Part shown: piece by piece, positions 1 to 8,620 of the stretch
Layout of the letters: every line of letters starts with the position of its first letter
Position numbering within the stretch: the first letter of the stretch is position 1
NCBI GenBank assembly: GCA_017549815.1
Contig: JAFYNH010000053.1
Span: 1 to 39,689, forward strand
Reading direction: 5' to 3'
Origin: Selenomonadaceae bacterium
Lineage (GTDB): Bacteria; Bacillota; Negativicutes; Selenomonadales; Selenomonadaceae
DNA: 39,689 nt
Notes under the pieces: model-generated
Told to the model about the DNA's origin: nothing
Databases searched by the model: none
What the model saw: only the letters and a program-made list of their open reading frames with translations
Position numbers and translations under genes: made by a program

Positions 1-1577
1 GAAACGTCCAAGAGCAACATTAAATCAACGGGAGATTCTTTTTTCTGCTCAACCTTTTGTCCAGACTTTATGGCTTTGGTTTCGGAGTCGCCAGTCTGCG
101 TATCGAGAGCCGTGATGGTTAAATTTTGGTTATCGTCATATTTGAAGGTAACTTTTATTGTTGGAACGCCTTTGGGCTTAGGTGCGATTCCGTCCAAAGT
201 CAAAGTTCCGTAGAGTTTGTGGTACTTAATGTCGCTTTGAGCTTCAGCGTCGTTGCCCGCTTCGTAGACGTTTATATCAACCTGCGTTTGATTGTCGAAA
301 GTCGTCGTGAAATCTTTTGAGCTACTGCAAGGATATTTTGAGCCTTTAGTCAAGATTTTTTCAAAGACGTGCTCGCGTTTTTGGTTGACAATCTCCACGC
401 CGAGAGAATGCGGGATAATTCCCTGCAGAGTGAAAGCAATACCGCCTTCGACGCCACCATTTTCCCATCTCGCTAAGTGCGCCGCACCGTAAGCAACGAG
501 CATAGATTTTTCGAGACCTGTATCAAGTTCAATCCCGAACATTTTTTCAATCGTCTCGCCGATTAACGGCATGTAGCACGTACCGCCCGCCAAAATTATT
601 CTGCCGATGTCGTCGATTTTGAATGCCTTACTGTTATTGACGAATTTTCTTGTTCTGGCGAATATCTTATCAAAAATCTCGCCGCAGATAGAGTTGAATT
701 CTTCGCGGCTCAAAGTCATTTCGAGGTCGTAATCGTCGAAAATATCTTCGATTTCAATGTCGGTTTCTTCGCTGTCTCCGCTTAATTCTTTCTTTGCTCT
801 TTGCGCCGCCTTGAGAATAATATTTATCTTGCGATGATAATCCGATTCATCAAGTCCGGAAGAGCCGAGCGAAGATAAATCTTTTCCCGAATCATCCTTG
901 ATAATTTCGATTAATCTTTTGACAAGAGCCTCGTCGAAGTCGTCGCCGCCGAGTCGCGGGTCGCCGTCTTTATCGATTTCTTTGTAAATATGTTGTTGTT
1001 CGTCAGCTTCCAAGACGCTTAAGTCGAAAGTGCCGCCGCCAATATCCACGACGAAAACTTTTTTATCAAATTGATCTTCATGAATTACTTCAATGGCAGC
1101 CGCCACAGGTTCTTCAAGAATCCGCATGACTTCAAAGCCTGCCGCCTCGCCCGCCTTGCGCGTCTCAGTACGTTGGTTATTGTTGAAATATGCGGGAACA
1201 GTTATAACTGCGCCGATTTTTTCCGAAGGGTCACAGTCAACCGTCCGAACGAAATTTGCACGAACTTCTTTTAAAATTTCTGTCGCAACGTCGGTTGGCG
1301 TGAACTTCTTGCCGTTCAAATTCCAAACTTTATTCGTTTCATAGTCACCGATGTACCTTTTCGAGGAGCGCACCATATTACGCGGGTCGGTCGCGCCTCT
1401 GTTCAAGGCTTTATTCCCAATATAGACTTTGCCATTTTTATCGACGTAGAGCACCGACGGCAACAACGGTTCGCCAGCAAATTTTACCAATTCCTTGCGC
1501 CCGTTCCTGAAAAAACAAGCGAGCGTATTTGTCGTACCCAAATCGATGCCTACAACATACTTATAAGATTCTGCCAT
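1..1577 (-). CDS. Hsp70 (DnaK-like) protein, probably fused to a VWA domain; 3' end outside window
   Basis: ATP-dependent Hsp70 chaperone of the DnaK family. The frame stays open to the window edge, so at least 525 residues are present and the C-terminus is missing. Visible Hsp70 motifs are the phosphate loop GIDLGTTNT (about residues 10-18), the connect motif with EEPVAAAI, the second phosphate motif VDIGGGTFDLS and the adenosine motif AGGTCYMP, followed by a beta-rich substrate-binding part. After a Lys/Glu-rich linker the last visible residues (about 517-526) are VDLMLLLDV plus a partial codon TCN (Ser). This is the usual first strand and DxS start of a VWA metal-binding site, so an Hsp70-VWA fusion is inferred. 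The ATG start follows AAAGGA at good spacing, 15 bases after the preceding gene. It is the most downstream visible gene of the operon. Confidence 0.88.
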   Translation of the reverse strand, partial: MAESYKYVVGIDLGTTNTLACFFRNGRKELVKFAGEPLLPSVLYVDKNGKVYIGNKALNRGATDPRNMVRSSKRYIGDYETNKVWNLNGKKFTPTDVATEILKEVRANFVRTVDCDPSEKIGAVITVPAYFNNNQRTETRKAGEAAGFEVMRILEEPVAAAIEVIHEDQFDKKVFVVDIGGGTFDLSVLEADEQQHIYKEIDKDGDPRLGGDDFDEALVKRLIEIIKDDSGKDLSSLGSSGLDESDYHRKINIILKAAQRAKKELSGDSEETDIEIEDIFDDYDLEMTLSREEFNSICGEIFDKIFARTRKFVNNSKAFKIDDIGRIILAGGTCYMPLIGETIEKMFGIELDTGLEKSMLVAYGAAHLARWENGGVEGGIAFTLQGIIPHSLGVEIVNQKREHVFEKILTKGSKYPCSSSKDFTTTFDNQTQVDINVYEAGNDAEAQSDIKYHKLYGTLTLDGIAPKPKGVPTIKVTFKYDDNQNLTITALDTQTGDSETKAIKSGQKVEQKKESPVDLMLLLDV

Positions 1578-1592
1578 TTACCTTAATCCTTT

Positions 1593-2645
1593 CTACATTC
1601 TTTTAAAATCTTCGTCGTCTTGCCCATTATTTTCTGAAGACGCAGGCGGATTTTCGCTTTCCTCTGTTGGCGGAGTTTCTGGAGCCGATTGTTCCGATTC
1701 CTGATCGTCCAAAGAGTCGTTATGTTCTTCGTCGTGAACATTATCTGCGCGGTCGTCGAGAGAATTGTTTTCTTCTTCTACCTTGTCATTTGAAGAATCA
1801 AGCTCTGCCGTGCGTTCGTTCAAGGATTTTTCGCGTTCCTTGAGTTCTGCCTCGAATTCTTTCAAAGATTTTTCGCGCTCATTGAGTCCCGTCTCGCGTT
1901 CACCCAGAGATTTATCGCGTTCGTCAAGCTCATTTTTTCGCGGCTCTAAATCTTTTTGCCAACCGTCGAGCTGTTCTTGACGAGTTTCCTGATTGCGCTT
2001 TTGTTCTTCAAGCTGATTTTTCCAACCTTCGAGTTCTCCTTGACGAGTTTCCTGATTGCGCTTTTGTTCATCCAGTTGACGTTGCCAGCCGTCGAGCTGT
2101 CCTTGACGAGTTTCTTGATTGCGCTTTTGTTCGTCCAGTTGACGTTGCCAACCGTCGAGCTGTCCTTGACGAGTTTCCTGATTGCGCTTTTGTTCTTCAA
2201 GCCGCCTTTGCCAATCGTTTAATTCGTAACTTTTTTTATCGAATTGTTTTTGCTTATCGCGAAGGTCGCTTTCACCCTGCCTAATGGCTTTCTCGCGATT
2301 TTCCAATTCGTTGCGCTTGTCGTCATAAAATTTTTTCGCCTCAGTCAGTGGCGCGATAGAATTTCTGGTTTTGAAGATTTCATTTTGAAGGGCGGAAATA
2401 TCCTTCGCGTGAATTTCACCGACTTTATTCAAAACGAGCTGGCTTTTTTCGTCAATATTTTTGTGAAGGCTGTTAATTCTCTCTGTAATGAGTTTTTCAA
2501 GCCCTCCGAGTCGCGTGTTTTCCCTTTTCAAATCGGCATTTTCTTTTTTGAGTTCGACCAATTCTTTGTACCACTCGCCGCCGATTTTATGCATGTGATC
2601 CAAAATGTCGCGCATGTAATTCAGATTGCGTAACTTACTTTCCAT
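1593..2645 (-). CDS. Coiled-coil protein with 22-residue tandem repeats and acidic tail
   Basis: No family was recognised. The 350-residue protein is almost wholly helical and charged. Residues 1-60 resemble the neighbouring 62-residue protein (an aromatic GxEW segment followed by a Lys/Glu coiled coil). Residues about 130-245 carry near-identical repeats of about 22 residues containing GWQRQLDEQKRNQET, then a series of ERE/DERDKSL heptads. The last 75 residues are very acidic and rich in Ser, Glu and Asp, probably disordered. There is no signal peptide or membrane segment, so a cytoplasmic scaffold or tether is likely. The ATG start has an AGGAGG 8 bases upstream. It lies between two Hsp70 genes of the same operon, which suggests a structural or chaperone-client role; this is inference. 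Confidence 0.85.
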   Translation of the reverse strand: MESKLRNLNYMRDILDHMHKIGGEWYKELVELKKENADLKRENTRLGGLEKLITERINSLHKNIDEKSQLVLNKVGEIHAKDISALQNEIFKTRNSIAPLTEAKKFYDDKRNELENREKAIRQGESDLRDKQKQFDKKSYELNDWQRRLEEQKRNQETRQGQLDGWQRQLDEQKRNQETRQGQLDGWQRQLDEQKRNQETRQGELEGWKNQLEEQKRNQETRQEQLDGWQKDLEPRKNELDERDKSLGERETGLNEREKSLKEFEAELKEREKSLNERTAELDSSNDKVEEENNSLDDRADNVHDEEHNDSLDDQESEQSAPETPPTEESENPPASSENNGQDDEDFKRM

Positions 2646-2724
2646 ACGCTGTACCTCCTATCATCAAAATACAACATTGCTTGTCGCCAAGCTGACTTTC
2701 GCGTTTGTAAAGTTTTCCATGCGA

Positions 2725-2913
2725 TTACTTTCCCGCGTCAAAAGACATCATTGCTTGCCGTAAAGCCGATTGAAGTCTCTCGTAATTGGCATTGTCCGCT
2801 TTCAAGTTTTCGATTTCTTCATGCTGAGCGCGAATATCATTTTCGATTTTGCCAAGCCACTCAACGCCGAAAGAGTACAGTTGCTCAAATTGAGCCTTGC
2901 GTTCGTCTTCCAT
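2725..2913 (-). CDS. Small coiled-coil protein
   Basis: A 62-residue protein of unknown function. Nearly all of it is predicted helix with the segment NDIRAQHEEIENLKADNANY forming a short coiled coil. Its first half (an aromatic VEWLGKIEND region) resembles the N-terminus of the 350-residue coiled-coil protein that follows, so the two may interact or share an origin. The ATG start is 3 bases after the TAA of the upstream Hsp70 gene, with a G-rich ribosome site (AGGGGG) inside that gene's end. The 79-base gap before the next gene is the longest in this half of the operon. Translational coupling with the Hsp70 is likely. Confidence 0.7.
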   Translation of the reverse strand: MEDERKAQFEQLYSFGVEWLGKIENDIRAQHEEIENLKADNANYERLQSALRQAMMSFDAGK

Positions 2914-2916
2914 TGA

Positions 2917-4515
2917 TTAACCCCCTATCTCTAAAAAATGTTCTTCCGTCGTGACGAGTTCTTTCGAGCCGTCCGGAAAAGTTTTGTTGTCAAAGAATTC
3001 AAGGCGCAAACGTCCGTCGCGCATTATCTTTATCTTGAACAGCGGAGATTCTTCTTTAGCGTAAAGCGATTTATCTAATTCGATTTTGCCCATATAAACC
3101 GCCGCGCCTTCTTCACTGTCCAATTTAGAAACTGTTTGATTGCTGAAACATTGGTAAAACGAAATAGCCCAAGAATTTTTTTCAAGGAAAGTCAAGGGCA
3201 AGAGCATAGACCGCGTCTCATAACCAAAAGGCATGTTCCTGTTGAGGCAACGAAGAAATTTCCCGTCCTTGCCGTAACCGATACAATACGGAATGACATT
3301 AGAACTTTCGGTTCGACTTCCGTCTTGCTTGCGATTGAGATAATGCGCCGCGCCGCTTGCCACTGCGAGATAACGGTCGTTCAATCCCTTCATCAAGAAT
3401 TCGTTGTCGTTGAAGTTAAAATCTTCCTTATTGAAAGTTTCCGCTCCAAAGTATTCCTCAAGAATGTCAATGAAGAACGGGATTTTACACGTTCCGCCGA
3501 TTGGAAAAATTTTGGCTATGTCTTCCTTTTGATAAGAATAATTAGGATTGTCTTCCAAATCCTCAAACAGCGCGTCGAACATATCAAAAATTTTTTTCTT
3601 GTAATCGCTCTCGGAAAAAAGTTTGTCGACATCTTTGCATTTCAAAATGACATCTTCGAGACCTTTGATAGTTCCTTCCGACAGCTCTTGTGCTTCGGCA
3701 TCTTCGCCAGTTTTAAAGAGTAATTCCTTAAGCTCGCGAGCAAAATTCAAGTAAAAGTCTTCGCGATTTATGGCGTCTTTTACCGAACTATTGTCAAACA
3801 ACTCTTTGAAATCGCGCAGGAGGATTTTTTCATAAATATCTCTGTCAATGTCGAGACCGCCGAAACGAATTCCCGCCGCCGCAAGTTCGATAATTTTCAA
3901 TTCGTCGGTTGAAGGACATTCAATCTTCGCGATACTGACATCAAGAGTGGAGCCGCCAAAATCAAAAATCATGATGAGCTTGTCTTTGTAGCTCGGCAAA
4001 TCTTTCAGAGAAAAAATCGCGGCAAAAGGTTCGCTAATCAGAGTGTCTACCACAAGCCCTGACTCCTCAGCGGCGCGACGAATCATATTGCATTGAACTT
4101 TTGAAAAACAAACTGGCACTGTCAAGACCGCACGAACGCTTTGAGATTTTTTATTGTTGAAGAAATGTTGAATGCTCTCGAAAATGTCGCGTATTACCTC
4201 AAAGGCATTAACATCGCGGTCGAGATTCGCTATTCGCTGTGACCAATCGGCTATTTCCATTTTGCGTTTGATATTTGCGACAAAATTTTTCTCCTTGCCT
4301 ATGTCCGTGAGGCTACTAACAAAGGCAACTTGACCTATGATTTTATTAATGGTACCGTCCTTTTTATTTTTCCTGTAATAAATAAAGTTAGGTGCGTGTT
4401 TTGTATCGCCCTCTTGAGCGTTAAGTTGAATAGGTTTAAATTTTTTTCCGTTGACAAACACCGCTGCTTTCAAATTACAGGCACCGAAATCAATTCCTAC
4501 TAGATATTCTTCCAT
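2917..4515 (-). CDS. Divergent Hsp70-like protein
   Basis: Actin/Hsp70-fold ATPase of 532 residues. The nucleotide-binding domain is recognisable: phosphate loop GIDFGACN at residues 7-14, SEPFAAIF, FDFGGSTLDVS and PIGGTCKIPFF. In DnaK the loop is GIDLGTTN; here both threonines are replaced (Ala, Cys), so ATP hydrolysis may be weak or absent. The C-terminal part (about residues 390-532) is not obviously a DnaK substrate-binding domain. I chose the ATG at 4515 because AAGGTGA lies just upstream and it begins directly with the MEEYLVGIDFG core; a longer frame to 4563 lacks this support. It overlaps the end of the upstream gene by 26 bases, indicating coupling. Likely cytoplasmic. Confidence 0.85.
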   Translation of the reverse strand: MEEYLVGIDFGACNLKAAVFVNGKKFKPIQLNAQEGDTKHAPNFIYYRKNKKDGTINKIIGQVAFVSSLTDIGKEKNFVANIKRKMEIADWSQRIANLDRDVNAFEVIRDIFESIQHFFNNKKSQSVRAVLTVPVCFSKVQCNMIRRAAEESGLVVDTLISEPFAAIFSLKDLPSYKDKLIMIFDFGGSTLDVSIAKIECPSTDELKIIELAAAGIRFGGLDIDRDIYEKILLRDFKELFDNSSVKDAINREDFYLNFARELKELLFKTGEDAEAQELSEGTIKGLEDVILKCKDVDKLFSESDYKKKIFDMFDALFEDLEDNPNYSYQKEDIAKIFPIGGTCKIPFFIDILEEYFGAETFNKEDFNFNDNEFLMKGLNDRYLAVASGAAHYLNRKQDGSRTESSNVIPYCIGYGKDGKFLRCLNRNMPFGYETRSMLLPLTFLEKNSWAISFYQCFSNQTVSKLDSEEGAAVYMGKIELDKSLYAKEESPLFKIKIMRDGRLRLEFFDNKTFPDGSKELVTTEEHFLEIGG

Positions 4516-6280
4516 AATCATCACCTTTATCCTCATAAGCGTAGACGACGCATTTACCGCCAAAAGTGCGTCGTATTTTTTTGTCGTGTTCGTTAATGAA
4601 TTCGATATAGTGCGGCTGAATGTAAATTTCTTTCAAAGTGTCATGCTTGCGCCTGTCAGAAGTGCTTTCGGTTATCGGCATTTCACTCATTGCAAGATCT
4701 GCCCACTTATGATAGTCATCGCCAACCTTGAAATTCATCGAATGAACGCCAAGCCTTGAAAGGTATTCTTCAATAAAATCGTAAAGCTCCTGCGCGGCGA
4801 CTGAATTCTTTGCGGGATTTCCAATTTTACGTTTGCAAGTGTCTAAAATTTCGATAAAGTCTTTTACTACATCGACGGTTTTATCTGTTATAATTTCAGT
4901 CGTGTACTCGTCGAATTCATTAGGCTTTATTTTGTCAATAGCAGTTTCTATTCTCCTTAATCTTGAGGCGAAAATTTTGAACTCGACAGGATTTTTTTCC
5001 GCGAACAGTTTCAGCTTGCCAATATCTTTTAAGCGTTTTTTATATTCTAGCCAAGAACTTTCGTCGCGAATGATGAGGGGCGTATATTCTTCCGTCGCTG
5101 GCTCGAACTTCACAGTTGCGGTTTTTCCCTCAACGGCAGAGAGACGCGCCTTTAATTCTTCAATTACTTTTTGTTGAGTGTCGACTAATTCTTTAAGCTC
5201 TTTGATATTATTACGTTGCTGTTGAAGGGTAAGATAACTTGAAGGATAAATCGCGTTGCCTGCTTGAGTTTTTTGGCGTTCTTCCTTAACAGCTTTGGCA
5301 ACTTCCGTTTGAATTATCGAAGTGAAATTAGGCGGCTGAATATTTCCAACGGCTTTAGCAACTTCCGTTTGAATCATCGAAGCGAAATTAGGCGGCTGAA
5401 TATTTCCAACGGCTTTGGCAACTTCCGTTTGAATTATCGAAGTGAAATTAGGCGGCTGAATATTTCCAACGGCTTTAGCAACTTCCGTTTGAATTATCGA
5501 AGTGAAATTAGGCGGCTGAATACTTCCAACAGCTTTAGCAACTTCTGCTTGAATCATACTTTTTAAAACAAATGCTGAAGTTTTTTTGACTGTGTTAATA
5601 ACCTCCGCTTGAATCTTATTGCTGAAATCGGGCGGCTGAATATTTCCAACAGCTTTAGCAACTTCCGTTTGAATTATCGAAGTGAAATTAGGCGGCTGAA
5701 TATTTCCAACGGCTTTGGCAACTTCCGCTTGAATTTTTTCATCAATGTCGGGCGCGGGAGTAGCATCTTTGACGGTATCCTCGACAGCTTTTTGAATTAC
5801 ACTGCTTAAATCAGTAGCTAGAATATTTTTGACAGCGGCGTCAACTGCTTTTACAACTTCGCTGTTTAATTCGGTCTTAAAATTTTTCTCAAGCTTTTCT
5901 ATTTTGCCGTTGAGTGTCGTATAAAGTGTGTCGACAGTAGCCTCTATCTGCTCCATATTCGCGGCAATAGCGTCCTGCTGACGTTTGTAATTATCCACGT
6001 TGGATTCAATCCTCGTTATTCTGTTATTGAAATTGTTAAGTGCCCGTTCGACATCTTCGCTGTAGGCGGCAGAGCATTCTACAATTTTTAAACGATTTTC
6101 CAATTTGTTCAAACGTTGAACAGCGTTTTTATATTCCTTTTGAAGTTCAGATTGAAGCTCCGAAAAAAGTTTTTCAAATAGTTCTTTTGCTTCCAGAGAT
6201 TTTTCTTGATTGCGTGCGTAAAAAGAATAGCCAAAGAGTTCTACAATTTCGTCGCTTATCTCGACTCGAACGTCTAACAT
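4490..6280 (-). CDS. Long coiled-coil protein with 20-residue repeats and GrpE-like C-terminal domain
   Basis: A 596-residue protein in three parts. Residues about 20-170 are coiled coil. Residues about 175-350 are a tandem array of 20-residue units with the core EVAKAVGNIQPPNF. A second short coiled coil follows, then a C-terminal domain of about 190 residues that is clearly paralogous to most of the next upstream protein (shared NEFDEYTTE, AAQELY, SMNFK, GDD, KWADL, DRRKH, TLKEIY, QPHYI, FGG). Long coil plus helical bundle plus a terminal beta segment ending in a VVYA strand recalls the GrpE nucleotide-exchange factor layout; this is inference only. The ATG at 6280 follows GGGGGTGA, 8 bases after the upstream gene. 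An Hsp70 gene follows immediately. Confidence 0.85.
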   Translation of the reverse strand: MLDVRVEISDEIVELFGYSFYARNQEKSLEAKELFEKLFSELQSELQKEYKNAVQRLNKLENRLKIVECSAAYSEDVERALNNFNNRITRIESNVDNYKRQQDAIAANMEQIEATVDTLYTTLNGKIEKLEKNFKTELNSEVVKAVDAAVKNILATDLSSVIQKAVEDTVKDATPAPDIDEKIQAEVAKAVGNIQPPNFTSIIQTEVAKAVGNIQPPDFSNKIQAEVINTVKKTSAFVLKSMIQAEVAKAVGSIQPPNFTSIIQTEVAKAVGNIQPPNFTSIIQTEVAKAVGNIQPPNFASMIQTEVAKAVGNIQPPNFTSIIQTEVAKAVKEERQKTQAGNAIYPSSYLTLQQQRNNIKELKELVDTQQKVIEELKARLSAVEGKTATVKFEPATEEYTPLIIRDESSWLEYKKRLKDIGKLKLFAEKNPVEFKIFASRLRRIETAIDKIKPNEFDEYTTEIITDKTVDVVKDFIEILDTCKRKIGNPAKNSVAAQELYDFIEEYLSRLGVHSMNFKVGDDYHKWADLAMSEMPITESTSDRRKHDTLKEIYIQPHYIEFINEHDKKIRRTFGGKCVVYAYEDKGDDYGRISSRN

Positions 6281-6288
6281 CACAAGAA

Positions 6289-7026
6289 TCACCCCCGACA
6301 GGCATAAACAGCGCATTGCCCGCCGAAGACGCGCTGAGCTTTTTTATCGTGTTCGTCAATGTAATCAATATAGTGCGGTTGAACGTAAATTTCTTTCAAG
6401 GTATTGTGCTTGCGCCTGTCAAAAGTGCTTTCGATTATCGGAGGTTCACTCAACTCAAGGTCTGCCCACTTCTCGAAATCGTCGCCAGCTTTGAAATTCA
6501 TCGAACGAATGCCAAGCCCTAAAAGATATTTTTCAATCAAATTATAAAGCTCCTGCGCGGCGGTCGAATCTTTTGAGGGATTTTTGATTGTGCGACCGCA
6601 AGAGTCCAACGCGGCGATAAATTTTTTCGACATGCCAACCGTCGCCGTTACGACAGCTTCTGTAGTGTATTCATCAAATTCGTTAAACGTCATTTTTGAA
6701 ATATCTTTCTTGACCTTATCCAGACTTTTGACGAACCATTTCCAGTCGGCAGAATTTTTTTCGGCAAATTTATCAAGAGCATCGAGTCCAGATAATTTTT
6801 TAAAGTAATCGTTCCAATCCTGTTCGCTACGAATTTTAAGCGGCTTAATTGAAACAGGCGACGGCGGAGTTGCAGGAATTTTTTTCGCCGTTTCCAGTTC
6901 CTTCAGGACTTCTCTTGTCGATGGAGTCGGTTTCCTGCCCGTTTCCTTAAATAGCGACGCGATAAGTTCAAATGTGTTCATAATTGTCCTCCCAATCGCA
7001 TTAAAGATAGATTTTATTACGCCCAT
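6289..7026 (-). CDS. Protein with GrpE-like C-terminal domain (short paralog)
   Basis: A 245-residue protein of unknown family. Residues 1-28 are hydrophobic and amphipathic (MGVIKSIFNAIGRTIMNTF), possibly a membrane-touching helix. Residues about 75-243 match the C-terminal domain of the 596-residue neighbour closely at protein and DNA level, so the two arose by duplication. The conserved end (GIRSMNFKAGDDF, QPHYIDYIDEHDKK, VFGGQCAVYA) has the size and order of a GrpE four-helix bundle plus beta domain, but without a search this is only a suggestion. The ATG has AGGAGA upstream. It sits directly after an Hsp70 gene (12-base gap), which fits an Hsp70 co-factor. Confidence 0.82.
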   Translation of the reverse strand: MGVIKSIFNAIGRTIMNTFELIASLFKETGRKPTPSTREVLKELETAKKIPATPPSPVSIKPLKIRSEQDWNDYFKKLSGLDALDKFAEKNSADWKWFVKSLDKVKKDISKMTFNEFDEYTTEAVVTATVGMSKKFIAALDSCGRTIKNPSKDSTAAQELYNLIEKYLLGLGIRSMNFKAGDDFEKWADLELSEPPIIESTFDRRKHNTLKEIYVQPHYIDYIDEHDKKAQRVFGGQCAVYACRG

Positions 7027-7037
7027 AGTTCACTCTC

Positions 7038-8606
7038 CTAAAGCAAATCACTTTCCTTATTTACATGAAGCTCGCCGCTGTCAATCGGGTTGCCCTTGTT
7101 GTCCAAAATTTTAGCGGAAAGATCCAAACTGCCGTCAGCCTCTGCCGTGAACGTAACGCGCACAGTCGTATTATTCTTTTCCAGACCTTCGGGCAATTCA
7201 ATATGAAGAACGTCGATTTCTTGGAAGCCATCACTATAGGTTCGGGTTGCCTTCGGATATTTTTTTACGTCGTATTCGTAATAAGCAATGTCAAGTCCGC
7301 GCTGATTGTCCTGAGCAAGTCTGAAGTCCCGCGTGTTGCTATAGGGAAGCGAAACATTTTCGGGAATAATCATCTGGAATTTTCCGTAGTTCATTCCCAC
7401 CGTTGCAGAGATGCCGATTTGAAAGCTCGTAACCTGTTCTATGTCGTCGAGTTGATTCATGTCTTGCGCAAGAATTGCCGCGCCGCGAGATATGAGCGTC
7501 GAAACTTCATCGCTACATTCGACTTCCCTATCCAACTTTTCGCTCAATAAATCTTTTATCAAAGGAATTTTGGAACTGCCGCCAGCGAGTACAATTTTAT
7601 CAATCTCTCCGACGGCGACAGATTGCGGCGAAGTTACAACCTCGTAAGTTTTATTCACCGTTTCTACAACTTTTTTCTTAATAAGCTTTTCAAATTCCTT
7701 GCGCGTTACGGGAATGTCCGTCTCTTCGGAATTTTCTTCGCTCGTCCAGAAATTAAAGTTCGCATTCGTTACTTCGGTCTCGGAAAGCTCTTCTTTAACT
7801 CTGTTAGCCTCGCGCCTTACAGCAATTAAATTTTGTTTATATTTTTCTTCACTTATGCCGTAATCTTCATCGAAGTAATTCATCTTAAATTCTGTGCCGT
7901 ATTCTTCATTAGCCCAGTCCAGCAATTTTTCTGCGAGTAATTCGGTAAAGAGATTGCCGCCAAGATTTTTATCGCCGTCCGCCGGTATTACATGCTTAAA
8001 TTTATTTTTCTCGTTATTGCGCTGAATGAACGAGACATCAAACGTGCCGCCGCCCAAATCGTAAATCAAAACTTTGTTGACAGCCTCGCCGTCTTCTTCC
8101 ATAGCCGCGACTGCCGCCGCTGTCGGTTCAAAAACTGCGCGGACCTTAAGATTCAAAGCATCGCCTGCCGCTTTTTTAATCGCCTCAATTTCAGTCGGGT
8201 TGAACTTGGCGGGAACAGTTATGACAACGCGGTCTATAACTCCATTGTCGGTGCCGAATTCGTCAAAAAGCTTTTGTTCAATGTCGTTTATAATCTTGGA
8301 AAGAAAAAGCTTAACCGCCCTGCGCGGCAATACTGTAATCTCGTCGCCGTTTTCCGCCTTAACTTTGTAAGAAAAACCTTTCTCGCCGAGTTTCGATTTA
8401 AAATTTTCGACGCAAGCGGCATGATTTGTCGCCAAATTATTTCTCGCAGAATGACCGATAAGATAATTATCTTTAGTCTTGAAATAAATCACGCTGGGAA
8501 TCAAAATGTGACCGTTGTAATCGAGTTGTTTCAAATTTCCCCGCTTATTTTTGTAAGAAACGACGGTGTTCGTCGTCCCGAAATCTATCCCGATAGCTTG
8601 TCCCAT
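7038..8606 (-). CDS. Hsp70 (DnaK-like) chaperone
   Basis: Hsp70 family ATPase of 522 residues, shorter than DnaK (about 610-640) because the helical lid is missing. The nucleotide-binding domain is canonical: GIDFGTTNT at residues 6-14, FEPTAAAVAAM, YDLGGGTFDVS and LAGGSSKIPLI. The substrate-binding beta domain is present (about residues 375-520) and ends with HVNKESDLL. The ATG at 8606 is preceded by AAAGGAG and gives the usual MGQAIGIDFG start; the longer frame to 8624 is less likely. It is located between the unassigned injection-machine genes and the GrpE-like paralogs, in the same operon. Cytoplasmic. It is not the housekeeping DnaK, which normally lies beside grpE and dnaJ. Confidence 0.9.
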   Translation of the reverse strand: MGQAIGIDFGTTNTVVSYKNKRGNLKQLDYNGHILIPSVIYFKTKDNYLIGHSARNNLATNHAACVENFKSKLGEKGFSYKVKAENGDEITVLPRRAVKLFLSKIINDIEQKLFDEFGTDNGVIDRVVITVPAKFNPTEIEAIKKAAGDALNLKVRAVFEPTAAAVAAMEEDGEAVNKVLIYDLGGGTFDVSFIQRNNEKNKFKHVIPADGDKNLGGNLFTELLAEKLLDWANEEYGTEFKMNYFDEDYGISEEKYKQNLIAVRREANRVKEELSETEVTNANFNFWTSEENSEETDIPVTRKEFEKLIKKKVVETVNKTYEVVTSPQSVAVGEIDKIVLAGGSSKIPLIKDLLSEKLDREVECSDEVSTLISRGAAILAQDMNQLDDIEQVTSFQIGISATVGMNYGKFQMIIPENVSLPYSNTRDFRLAQDNQRGLDIAYYEYDVKKYPKATRTYSDGFQEIDVLHIELPEGLEKNNTTVRVTFTAEADGSLDLSAKILDNKGNPIDSGELHVNKESDLL

Positions 8607-8620
8607 TAGTTTAACTCCTT

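Noticed and set aside
1946..2222. Repeat-bearing frames opposite and beside the 350-residue coiled-coil gene
   Set aside because: They are shadows of the tandem repeats in the real gene and have no ribosome sites of their own.
1270..2650. CRISPR-like regular repeats
   Set aside because: The periodic DNA repeats here and at 5265-5750 lie in frame within coding regions and have no unique spacers.
5264..5809. Repeat-bearing plus-strand frames at the 60-bp array
   Set aside because: They are antisense readings of the repeat in the 596-residue gene; composition is not protein-like.
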